Of a stretch of 64,000 bases of DNA, positions 14,901-25,637 are shown in pieces. Position 1 is the first letter of the stretch. Each line of letters opens with the position of its first letter. The stretch comes from Hofstenia miamia (taxonomy: Eukaryota > Xenacoelomorpha > Acoela > Hofsteniidae): positions 2,026,988-2,090,987 of the forward strand of contig CABFPE010000047.1 in NCBI GenBank assembly GCA_900660155.1, in the 5' to 3' direction. The position numbers and the translations under genes were made by a program. The notes under the pieces were generated by a model. That model did no database searches, was not told where the DNA came from, and saw nothing but the letters and a program-made list of their open reading frames with translations.

Positions 14901-15620
14901 CTTAGGAAGAAATGCAGTCATTAAAATTTTCAGAGAAGGTTTAAAACAAGCCATCCCTAGAGAAGGTATGTGATTAAATCCACCTAAGGTAAATTATTGA
15001 AATTAATGTTTTCTAGACTCCTTTATAGAAAATGAATAAAAGAATTCAAATTGCAATTGAACCAATTATATTGAAAACAGTAAATATTCCATGACAGAAG
15101 AAAATCAAAAACTTAAGATGTATACAGCATGTGAAATCTACTGGTTGTTTAAAATTTAATAAAACAAAGAAACATGAATTAACCTTACAAAATAAGTTAT
15201 CAAGTGTGTGGTAAATAACTTTGAAATAGAAAAATTTAATATTCCTAAGTTAAATCATGTGATTTTCAAGTCTTGTTTAGCTTAAAAACATCTATATATA
15301 GTTACTTTTGAGAATAAAATTTCAATAAGTGATATACTAGGTAAATTTGTCCAAGAAATCAGTCTCATTGGTCCAAGGGAGGGATGTTTAACAAGCCTAT
15401 TTGAATATATATTTGGAAGTTTCCAATATTGTCATACACATTCAATTTTTCATGATAGCTATGGGAAATTTTACAATGAATATGGATTGGGTAGAGTCTA
15501 TTTTAATGCAATTCAAAATATTTGTTATTTCTTAAAGAAAAACACTTTGTTAGGATATTTGACAGAATTAATGTTCTACCTGAAAAATAAATGGTAAAAT
15601 GGAATTTGTTTTATGTTGGC
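11990..15620 (+). mobile_element. Polinton/Maverick fossil (capsid-gene region)
   Basis: Plus-strand coding remnants occur in the order seen in Polintons. About 12120-12560 resembles a small protein often found in these elements. About 12815-13040 resembles the N-terminal part of the minor (penton-type) capsid protein. About 14130-14640 resembles parts of the double-jelly-roll major capsid protein, especially its C-terminal end. About 14690-14970 is a small Gly/Ala-rich protein of minor-capsid type. About 15025-15620 is an unassigned remnant. Polymerase, integrase and terminal repeats were not found. It is broken, with many breaks, and looks old. The family call rests on motif similarity only. 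Confidence 0.55.
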
Positions 15621-16600
15621 ATTTTTAGTAAAGGATTATAATGTGGCATTGGTATGAAATCAGCAATTAATCCTATTAATCTATCTATTGAGGGTTTTGA
15701 GTTGAAGCATTGATTTACCAGTGCTACAAAAATAACTAACTCCTCCTACTATAATACCCTATCTCTAATCAAAGTTAAAAGTAAACAGGAGATTGTGTTA
15801 AGGAAAAGTGGCCATTCTGATACAGGTACCCTTAAGAAAGAATTGTAAAAGAGCCCTATTTAAAATAAAGAATAAAGAAGCCCTAACTCTTGAGTGCAGT
15901 AAATACAACCTACATTGTAAGTAAAAACCTACACTCAGTGTGTCTCTCATCTCATGCAATTTTGGTGATAACAATAAAGGTTAATTTTATTTACAAATGA
16001 AATGCAGTCAAACAAACAACCCTAACCTAATTTAAAGCAACATGCTAACCAAGCTGTCCTCTGTCTGGGTGCCCTTTAACTACACAGATGTATTTAGAAA
16101 CACATACTTTTTAATAAAATATAAAGTCAATGTAAAAAGTAAAAAACAAATTTACTGAGGATAAACTGACGAGAATTTAAATATACAAATTGCACATATT
16201 TATAGAAAATAAAACTGGTAATCATAAACAAAATCATACCATAGGGATATTTAGGCAAATGTCTGACAGGTACAAATTTGGCCTTCTGCTACTCTAATTT
16301 TACTCTGATATTTAATAGAAATTTAAAACTAAAAATATAGCACCATTGTCAGTTCATTAAATTATCAATTGAAATATAATCATAAGATTAATATTAAAAT
16401 TGCACTAAAATAAAGACTCTAAGCATTGACAGTCTTAATGCCACAATAATATAAATTTGTAGTAAAAAATGGTTTAATTGTTTATTCAAACAATCAAATT
16501 TCTCCTTACACCTTAAGATGTATTGATATATTAATTACATTTTTCAAAGCTGCTGTAAAACATTTTGGAATGGCAAAAAAGGCAGATTTTATAATAAGTG
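15621..16600. other. AT-rich stretch, nothing recognised
   Basis: There is no open frame of note. It may include the decayed end of the neighbouring Polinton or Penelope fragments. Confidence 0.4.
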
Positions 16601-16619
16601 CAAAAAAAAAATTCGTACA

Positions 16620-17310
16620 TAGGTTAAAATGGGGTATAATTGAATAATAATTTACATGTCTATGTATGGAATGGGCCATTTTTTACTACTGATAGATTAA
16701 TGTCATTTAAAAAATCTAACAGATCATTGGCAATCTTCTCATTTTTATCACATCAACATAGTGAGCATACATAAATAATTTATCTTTATTATAATCCTTA
16801 AGATTAGTTTCAACCATATTCATTGCAAAGTATGCCATTGTTGGGCTTAATGGAGAGCCCATTCCATCAATTTGACAACATTTTTGTTCATTGAATATAA
16901 ACAGAACTTTTGTGCCAAATAATCTCAGTAATGTGAGAAAAGCATTGATTGATATAGGCAATTTTTTATATCTATTAGTTTCGGAATGTGGTCAATTGGT
17001 TCTTCTACCAGGATATTCGTATGTAATAATTTTACATCAAAAATAGCAATGTAATATTTTGATATTGGTTGTGACTTATATATTTTCTTAATTATTTTTA
17101 AAAATTTGGCTGTGTTTGAAATGTTAAACTCTGATGGAATAAACAGTTTTAATAATTTGTCAAAGCAACATGCTAAATAAGAAGTTTTACTGTTAACCAT
17201 GCTAAGAATTTGTTGAAATAGGGGCATTTCACACTCTTTACGAATCTTGGCCAAACCATATAATCTTGCAGGTTGGGTGCCAATACTCTTAATATGGTTA
17301 TAAATGTTTT
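16620..17310 (-). pseudogene. Penelope-like element reverse transcriptase remnant
   Basis: The N-terminal half (17254-16928) reads GLAKIRKE (for GLPKIHK), then an N-T-S-Y-L-A segment and IAIFDVKLLHTNI, which equals the FDVxSLFTNIP motif. The second half (16961-16716) carries CCQIDGMGSPLSPTMAYFAM and YAHYVDVI, the remains of the MGSPLSP and YVDD motifs. These are typical of Penelope reverse transcriptases. The active site has lost one Asp (YVDV for YVDD) and the halves are out of frame with each other, so it is dead. The DNA just after 16716 on the minus strand still resembles the segment that follows the active site. Confidence 0.8.
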
Positions 17311-17439
17311 GGATAATTTAAGTTCCTGTTAATCTTTTAAAATTTCGTCCATGTAATTAATATAGTAAGTTTTGTCCACTATAACTATGCCATTTAATTG
17401 GTCAAACTCTGAAGACATCACATTTTCTCAAAAGCAAAG

Positions 17440-17870
17440 ACTCTATTCCAACTCCTTCAGTTTCCTCATGTGTATACAATTATAAATGTGACGAATGAGA
17501 AAATTCATTCATTAGGGAGACGAAAAGACAATTGGAATACAGAATTTCAGAGCATATGCGATGTCATCTTCAATCAGAAATATAATGTCATGAATATGCA
17601 CCTAAGAGGAAAAAATTTTAATGAAAACCAAGCATAAAAAAATTGCAGAAGCTATTTTTATAAAAGAAACTAAGGAGAATCTATTAAATAAACAATTAAG
17701 TCAAAGACTAAATATCGTATAAGATCTAAGAACTAGAATTTTAATATCATAAAATTCGTATTTACCACCACATTATTTTAGTTATTTTTACTGAAGATGA
17801 GTGGAGACACTCGAAACATGTATACATTAAATATTTCATGTTTTTTACAATGAATAGTTTATATATATAT
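17440..17870 (+). pseudogene. Penelope-like GIY-YIG endonuclease 3' end
   Basis: Frames near 17471-17580 read VYNYKCDE, then FIRETKRQLEYRISEH, like the GIY-YIG domain C-terminal to Penelope reverse transcriptase (YIGETxRxLxxRIxEH). Further on, KETKENLLNKQLSQ matches the usual end of the domain. Near 17790 the DNA reads CTGAAGATGAGTGGAGACAC then TCGAAAC, like the 3' end seen in many Penelope copies. It is on the opposite strand to the adjacent RT remnant, so the two come from different or rearranged copies. Confidence 0.7.
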
Positions 17871-17874
17871 ATAC

Positions 17875-18983
17875 TCTACTGAATTGGCGTGTGGTCTAGT
17901 ATTGCTCTAGCAGTTGCGCGAGCAAGAACTACATGAATTGGCAAAAAGAAATCTCTTGCTGCTGACCACTGTGAGTGGTGAACTAGGCTACTTACAATTC
18001 TTTGGAGTGGTTTCTTGAATTCATGGCCCCACAGCATGTATTTTCATATGTACATGTAAGTGTAGTGAGTTGCAACACAAATTAGATTAACTTTTCCCAA
18101 AATGCCTGCTTGCATAAATTACTTAATTTTGAAGAAGAAATAACAAATTTCTGACAATTAGGATTGAAGTAATGCAGCTAGGTAGTTAATGATAACTTCG
18201 TTAAAATAGGAAGTATATTTTCCAAATTTAATTGATTTCTTGTCTTGTGTAATGGGAATATTTCATTATAGTGTTTCAAATCTCTACATTTGTTTTCAGA
18301 TGTGAACTTCTTAAAATCAATTTGTGGCATTATACAGGCATATAAATGAACAAATATGATTAAAAGTAAATGAAGCGGAAGCTAATTAATTTTAAACTAC
18401 AAATGTACTGAAAACTATTGACATTACTGATATGAAGAAAACCGAAATGCAGTCATATTATTTTCCATTAAAATATGCCATTTCTCGGGAAAGGTAGGAT
18501 AGGGCCTAGGATTCCTGTGCCTAGCTTAGGTTGTTCCTTGCCAAAAAATCTGGATGGGGGAGGATTCATCCTAGTATCCCCCCTCTGAATCTGCCACTGG
18601 TTTCTTCTACTTTATCTAGCCATCACAATTAAGATCTTTCAATAATAGTCTCCACCAGCTAATTCAATAAAAATTAAACATAGAATCCTCAATTGTTCCC
18701 CAAGTGACATTAGCTATAAACATTTTGAAATACAAAAGAAATCGTTTAATAAATGGTTATTAGTGCAACTTAAGCTGTCATGCAACTATAGTAGCATAAT
18801 GATTTTATCTAAGATTGCATTTAGCAAATAGCAAATATATTACTAACACAGTAAAGAAGAGAGTTTAGATCAGCTTGTCATTGAGTAAAGAGGTTAACCC
18901 TGTAATTATCTTAAAGCTGACCATAAATCAACATAGTACTTGAGATTGATGACATTTGCATAGATAGAATAAAGAATTGTGTA
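17875..18983. other. Unassigned stretch
   Basis: No gene was recognised. A somewhat GC-richer part at about 17880-18060 has repeat-like character but no ends that I can define. Confidence 0.3.
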
Positions 18984-18991
18984 CTGTTATT

Positions 18992-19871
18992 CAGTGGCGC
19001 CGGAAGTGGGGTGGCAGTGGTGGCAATCGCCACCCCAATATTCATATTTGGGTGTCTGTACCACATCAATATTGTAGTTTATTATGCTAACTAAGACTCA
19101 GTAACAAAATAGTTACTGAACCAAGTGGCTAATATATATTTTTTCAAATTTTATATACATTTGCAATAATGGATACAATTTTTCATACCTAACCTAACCC
19201 ACAGTCAGAGAATACTTTTCCTAATAAATCATATACCTGTAGGTAATTCACATTTGGACAATCAATTTATTTAATCTACACATGACATTCGCACACAAAA
19301 TTTTCAAATATTTGATGGAAAAGTTGTATGAAAATATAAATAATTAATTCATATGAAAATAACCCAATACAAAACATAAACTAAGATGATTTCAAAGGAC
19401 AAACAAAAAAAATTATGTTCTGAGGAATTCAGTGTTAATAATTTAAATGATCATTACCTATATGTTCACATTTGTGAATAAAATCCTCCTGTTCTAGCCT
19501 AAGTCAGTCATACACAACATATGCCCACATTTGTTATGGCAAGTTTTTGGTAAAATATAAACATGAACAAGGACTAATGCTGTTGATTTTTAAATTAAAA
19601 AAAGTTTTTAAAGATGAAAACCCATTCCAAATTTTTAAAAATTACAGATTTGCTGAGATTCAAGAAAAAAATTATGTGTCAATGAAATATGGGCGTGAGG
19701 AATGGCACAGCAGGATGTTAAATATAGAAATAACATAGTATTTTATACACATTTAGACCACATTGATTTTAATGTTGATAAGAAAACACCTCAAATCCAA
19801 ATAATTTAAAAATTAATTCATAGATGAAATAGGCTTTGCCCCTCAATATTGAATTGCTTCCGGCATCACTG
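18992..19871. mobile_element. Non-autonomous hAT element, 880 bp
   Basis: The ends are CAGTGGCGCCGGAAG on the left and, in reverse complement, CAGTGATGCCGGAAG on the right. They are flanked by a perfect 8-bp duplication CTGTTATT (18984-18991 and 19872-19879). Terminal CAGTG and an 8-bp target duplication define hAT. No transposase is encoded. The perfect duplication suggests moderate age. Confidence 0.88.
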
Positions 19872-20093
19872 CTGTTATTCCAGTCTATCATTTTCGATGT
19901 TCTTATGCAACCTATGTCAAATTTCACATATGCAATGAAGAAAAAATGTTAGACAAAGTATTGTTATAAAAACCGTGTTAGTTTTTGTTAAATTTTACAA
20001 AATCAAACTAATTTATAATTGATCAAACTACATGGATATTGTCAAACCTGATTCTGATTTTGTTTTGACCTGGACCTGATTTATGAATTTTCC

Positions 20094-21690
20094 TGACTAA
20101 TTAAAATTGGCAAATATTACCCCATTATTTAAAAATATTACCCAAAAGATTGCTTAAGCTATAAACCTATCTCCATTACATTGCCAATTAGTAAGGTTTT
20201 TGAAAGACTTTTCTTAAATCAAGTTAACAAACATTTATGTAGACAATCTTTACTCTCAAAATCAATATGGTTTTCGTAAATATATTTCTACAAATGATGC
20301 TTTGTTAACCGCTACTAAAAATGGAAGAAATGCCCTAAATATTGATGAGTATTCAGCGGGCATGCCTAGCTTTATCAACAGCTTTTAAATCGATCAACCA
20401 CCATGTAAATTTAAAAAAAAATAAAAATTCTGGGCTTCTCAGACAAAAGTGCAGACCTAATATTCAGCTATCTCCATAATTGTAAACAAAGAGTTGAACT
20501 AAATGGAATTCTCTCTGACTGGATTTCTATCAAAAATGGTGTTACAAAAGGCACAATTTTGAGACCTTTACTATTCAATATGTATGCAAATGATTTGAAC
20601 AATCATACCACATTTAATAACATACAATATTCTGATGATACTTGCTATTCAGTTCACATAAGTCTGCCGAAATTGCTATTAAAGTTCTCGAAGAAAATTG
20701 CAGTTTTCTTGCACAACATTTTGCTTGTCTAAAACTAAGAATAAACCCATCAAAAACTCAATTTTGTTTAATTTGATCTATATCTAACGATAATTCCACA
20801 AATGTTTCTCAACTTAAATTTAAATTTGGGGACACATACATAGAACAAGTTAATTATTTTAAATATATATGCATCATTTTTAATTCTCAACTAAGTTTTG
20901 CAAAACAAATAACTAGTGTTATTAAAAAAGGCTATTTCAATTAAGGCTCTTAGCAATGTATCACAACAGTTTCCAAACGCAACAAAAATTCAATTAATTC
21001 ACACAATAATATTAAGTCACTTATAATGCAAACATACTGTATACCGACATAAATCAACAACTTTTGAAAAAATTCAATGTGTAAATAAAATGGGCTACAA
21101 AGATAGCAGTTAATCATATATATAATAGAAATACAGAAGTCAAGAAATTAACAAAAACTTTTCTAAGTCCACAGTGCATCATTTATAAAAACGTATTAAT
21201 TACCTTCTTTAAGATATTTAATAATATTGTTTCATACCACAAATACAATTTTCTGTCCTCTAGACTATTGCATAGAGATAATCATAGAACCCTAAATAAT
21301 TATGCCCCTTACATATAACAAGAAAATAATGAAAAATTCATTTCTCAACACATCAATAAATATATGGAATAATCTACCTAAATCCAAAAAAATTAAGAGT
21401 ATTTAAGAAAGAAGTAAAAAATACTTCTATAGTTATACAAAGGAAAGGCTTGAATACAAATGGCGAGGTCTTAAGTTTTACAATAGTGATTATTCAATAG
21501 ACCGCATCTAATCTAATCAAAATTCGCCATAGCTCAAGCTAGTAATTGTAATATTTTTGTAAATTTTTTTTTGTATTGCTTTTGTTCTCTCATTTTTATT
21601 GTGTTTTGAAGCTATTTAGAGTTGTAAACAGTATTTTATATTGTAAAAAGCAACTCTAAATATAGATATTTCACTTCATTTCTCTTCACT
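20094..21690 (+). mobile_element. 5'-truncated LINE (Jockey/CR1-like RT remnant)
   Basis: Successive frames read PISKVFERLFLNQVNKHL (about 20180-20240), VELNGILSDWISIKNGVTKG then LLFNMYANDL (about 20490-20600) and YSDDTCYSVH (about 20628). These are the SKVFER, GVPQGS-LGPLLF-YINDL and ADD blocks of Jockey/CR1-group reverse transcriptases. The C-terminal SINIWNNLPK (about 21360) is also typical. The endonuclease is missing, and frameshifts and stops are frequent, so it is a dead 5'-truncated copy. The likely 3' end is a TTTCACTTC-type tail near 21670. Confidence 0.8.
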
Positions 21691-21699
21691 ATGATGATT

Positions 21700-22805
21700 C
21701 AAACCTGACATGATTAATTCCTCATAGACCTGATTTAATAATCTTAACATTCCTCAACACTAGTTTTAATGGAGACTAGCATTAAGTATTTAATAAACTA
21801 ATCATCAACATTTATGCTATGATATTTTTCAGTTGTACTTAAAATAACATTTTTATGTTTAATATACTGATATATAAATTACAACTGCTTGTCATAGTTG
21901 TAACTAATGTTGGAATTTAATGATAGTGTAAACTTTCCCTTTGTATTATCTTGCTAGTGTTATACTATTAATGCATTTTTGAAGTTCTTGTCATTTAAGA
22001 GCTAACTAACAGAACCATGTATATGTACATATTGGCACAACCCTATAATATAATAATAATAATAATAATAATTTCTAGTATATATAATTATACAGATAGA
22101 AACACATATCAGATATATCTAGCATATCCTTATTTTCAATTAAATTTAGTTAAGCTGTATGCATTTTTTAATATTTTTTCTGAATTATTTCTTCTTTTCT
22201 AACAATAATATTTAAATGTTAATAATTGGAATTGTCTATACTTCAAACAATATGGAAGTTTTGTTGTTAATATTTGGATATTTGCAATACTAATCATGCA
22301 GAAATTTATTGTTGTGTGTGTAGGGAATAACAGTATGAATGTTCCCCTCTTGCTGTGCATAAATATCTTCTTTCAATCTTTTGAAGTGACTGTTTATTCA
22401 ATTGAATAACATAATTTATACTATGGTATGCAGCAATTTTTAGATTTTAAATTCATATGACAATTATTGACAACATATTAATGGCATCTAAAAATTATTA
22501 TATCATTTCAAATAATCACTTATTATATACAATATTTCCCGGAAACATTTTGAAGTTGAATTAACTGAAATTCAACATAATTGTATTTGAAGATTCACTG
22601 AAACTTCGGACAATATATTAACATATTTGCTTATATATTCATACATGTATATAGTTGAAAATTCATTATTTTGAAAATTTTACAACTATTGAAAAACCAT
22701 TATTGGGGAAGGTGAATTTTATATCTGCTCTTCAATATCAGATTTCCAAATTTCACTTCAGCCTAACAAACGGAACCGGCAAAATGAATGTTTGTTATTG
22801 ATTGA
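21700..22805. other. AT-rich stretch with a short TAA microsatellite
   Basis: It contains a TAA run at about 22045-22070. No gene or element was recognised otherwise. Confidence 0.4.
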
Positions 22806-22817
22806 TTCAACACACTT

Positions 22818-22998
22818 ATGTGCTCCGTGGTTCAGTTGGGGAGGTTTGACATTACAGCATGAGGTGTTACACAAGAGATCACAACGTTGCGAAATAAGGT
22901 TAATGGTCGGGGTTACTCAAAACAGTCGACAGACTGATAAGTGGGTGAATCCATGACCCGATCGGACCTTACCCTTATCTTATCTTATCTTATTTAAG
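22818..22998 (+). mobile_element. SINE-like sequence with pentanucleotide tail
   Basis: It contains TGGTTCAGTTGG, which fits a tRNA-type box A, and ends about 150 nt later in a (CTTAT)n tail. No clear box B (GGTTCRANNCC) was found, so a tRNA-derived SINE is possible but not shown. Confidence 0.35.
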
Positions 22999-23450
22999 TG
23001 TTCCATTAATGCAAGCGTGATCGTGAGAAACCTCTGGCGAATCCTGGTGACAGAGTGCTGAGTCTGATCAGCAGAGTGAAGCCAAAGGCCGAAGTTCAGT
23101 TGAGAGGGTTGCGCCTCTCACGCTTTGGCCAACCAAGGCTACTAACGGTGGTAACTTTGAGAGCGCCTGCTGGCTGCTATTAAAATCCGTAAGAAACTAT
23201 ATCGGGAGTTATGTTCCATTGAATGCAAAGCATCTAGTGGCAATGTTCCTCCGCTGGGGATTAAAATTAAAACATGTCGGACCCAACGACCCGTGACACA
23301 GCAAAGCTGCCTCACAGGAAAGCAGGCTTATCTCATAGGCCAAAGACAAGGATTTATCTCAGTATAACTGCCCCATGAGACACACTGATTAAGTGGCACC
23401 AGTAGCAGTCTTGCAAACAGTGTTACCACTGTGTCGCCGTTTGTCTACCC
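22999..23450. other. GC-richer unassigned block
   Basis: Base content is clearly less AT-rich than the surroundings, which suggests a transposon 5' region or a transferred or conserved piece. No open frame or RNA fold was recognised. Confidence 0.3.
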
Positions 23451-25240
23451 AAAACTGAACAGACAGGCTTCCTACATTGACAACCCACTCGATTTAAAAA
23501 TAAAAGTGTTACTCTGGCTGCAATTGATTTCTCAATGCAGAAACGCGCAAACGAGATTTTTGGTACTTTTGCGGTTTTCTGTTTGTTTACAAAACAAATA
23601 TAAGACTTGGAAATGTTTATTCAATCAACAGCTCCCTTTTCCTCAAATCCTTTCACATAGTTACTTTGTTTCAAAGTCTTCTTAAAAGGCTTTGCTTTGT
23701 TTACATAATTCAAAATGAATGTTTCATTGAGTCGGCTCAATCATGATGAACAACATATTATAATGTTAGGTTTATGGTTTGGGGTAAGATTAGGGTACAA
23801 TTTAGTCTGGAGTTTGGGTTGAGGTTTTAATAATTTTGATAAATTAGCTTAATTCTGCAAAAATTTTGAGTGGTGTAAAATACCGCAAAAGTACCCGATT
23901 TTTTCAAAAACCGAACAAATACCAAAAGCACTCATCTCTATAGTGATGCATACTAAAGTAAAAAGTTCTACTTTGGATTTGCGTCATTTTCAAAAGATAT
24001 TTTTGGTATTCTTTAACGTTAAATTGAAATAGGTGTAACTGAAAATTTAACATTGTGCCGAATATTATCCAAGCAATTATAATTGCGTGAAAAGACATTG
24101 CCGCACTTACACCATACAAATTCCTTATTACCATTTATATATTTTACACCAGTTAACATTGAGGGGACCTATTTAATAAAATTAAAACATCGATTTTTCT
24201 CAAACTTTTCCTGCCTAAATTTAATAAATGTAAAATTGAAATCTTTATAGTAATTTGCAATTCTTAATATTTCCTGGCAAATACATTTTGTATTTAAAAA
24301 ATTTATTTTATTAACAGAATACCTTAATAATTAACTCAAACATTTTCATGCATGATCTATACACGAGAAGAGTCAAAAATATATTTTTTGAAAATCTTAG
24401 ATATCGACAAGAATGTATATTGTGGCATCACCCTCTGCATTAACAAACATTTCGTAATTAATAATTCGAAATTATTAAATATTAAATTGTACACTATTCA
24501 AATGAATTTGTAAATGCCTCGAATGACGTATTATGATTAGACAAATTGTGCTATTTTGAAATGTTTAAAATTTCTGCGCGCAGTATTTCTTGATTTAGTT
24601 ATTACCATGCAAAAGGTCACGAGGCACCTGATATTATTAACGGTATGCTTTAGTGATATGTTTTATTTATACATTACCTGTTTTCTTTTCTTTAAATACG
24701 TTGCTTTTGTTAGATAACGTTCAATAGATTTTACTCAACCCTTATTTCTTGTGTACGTAATTTCTTAAAAAATGCTTTTCTAAATTATCTGATTGTTGGC
24801 GATGGTGCCTTGTTCAGGTACAGCTTTACAAGTTCATCACTACGGCAGGTTTAGGGATAGGGCTTTACACAACAGCTTGTCATTCGTTATGTTTTATATT
24901 TTATTGCAGCACCAAAATTGCAGGAGCTGAGGCCTGCACTGAGTTTAGGTTTTACAAGCACGTAGGGTACACTTTGCACCCAAGAACTTTTAGGGCTTCT
25001 ATCTCTCCATTTAAATTAGGGCTCCGTCTAAAATGACTCTTTCTAAAAAGGTTCTATGTTTCGGGCCGGCCGAGTGTGGTCATGCACCCTTCCTTTACCT
25101 GATATCTCGCCTACCTTTAACTTTTACTGGAATAGGCTCGTTTGGCTCTGGAGTCAGGCCGTTAATTATCGAGACATCGGCAAATCCTGGTGTTTTATCT
25201 ACACAGATTTCCATGCCGATGCCACAATATTTTTGAAAGT
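23451..25240. other. DNA downstream of vinculin, no gene recognised
   Basis: Mostly AT-rich. The part at 24830-25240 is less AT-rich and has overlapping short frames on both strands, for example minus 25292-25095, but none matches a family known to me. It may be repeat-derived. Confidence 0.3.
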
Positions 25241-25260
25241 GATTTAAAATAAATTTGTCA

Positions 25261-25266
25261 TTTATT
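25261..25266 (-). promoter_or_regulatory. Vinculin poly(A) signal AATAAA
   Basis: An AATAAA lies on the minus strand about 205 nt after the vinculin stop, so the 3' UTR would be about 220-240 nt. It is the first clear hexamer after the stop in very AT-rich DNA, so a different site could be used. Confidence 0.6.
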
Positions 25267-25470
25267 GATACAAATACACATTTCAAATACAAAATATAAT
25301 ATATTTAAATTAATAGAATACAAAAATATAAGTACAAATACTACAAACAATCTGTTAAATACTAAAATTATTTTCGAAATCCATAGAAATATAAATTATT
25401 AGAAATCTACAAATTCATACAAAATTAAAAATACTACATATGAACACTAATATATGAGCGAGAATGGAAA

Positions 25471-25637
25471 TTAAAAACTTGCGATTGGAATTTTGCGCTT
25501 CCATCTAATAGTGTACAATTGAGGCGTAAACCTAATAGAAGCGGACATTGCTGCACCCACCGTTTCTTCAATGCATTTCATAAGATTTTCAGCATTCCAC
25601 ACTAATGCTTCTGTAGCTTCATCGTCTTCTTTGGTTC
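25471..25637 (-). CDS. VCL: Vinculin exon 19, C-terminus (residues 916-970, stop)
   Basis: It encodes [20 protein letters not shown], then [15 protein letters not shown], and ends [14 protein letters not shown] plus TAA at 25471-25473. Human has [20 protein letters not shown] and ends TLRWVRKTPWYQ, so the last helix is kept but the final WYQ is replaced. The acceptor is TTATTTAG. Confidence 0.94.

Noticed and set aside
25033-25292. Overlapping short frames on both strands downstream of vinculin
   Set aside because: No family resemblance, strands compete, and the region is better seen as the vinculin 3' end plus unassigned DNA.
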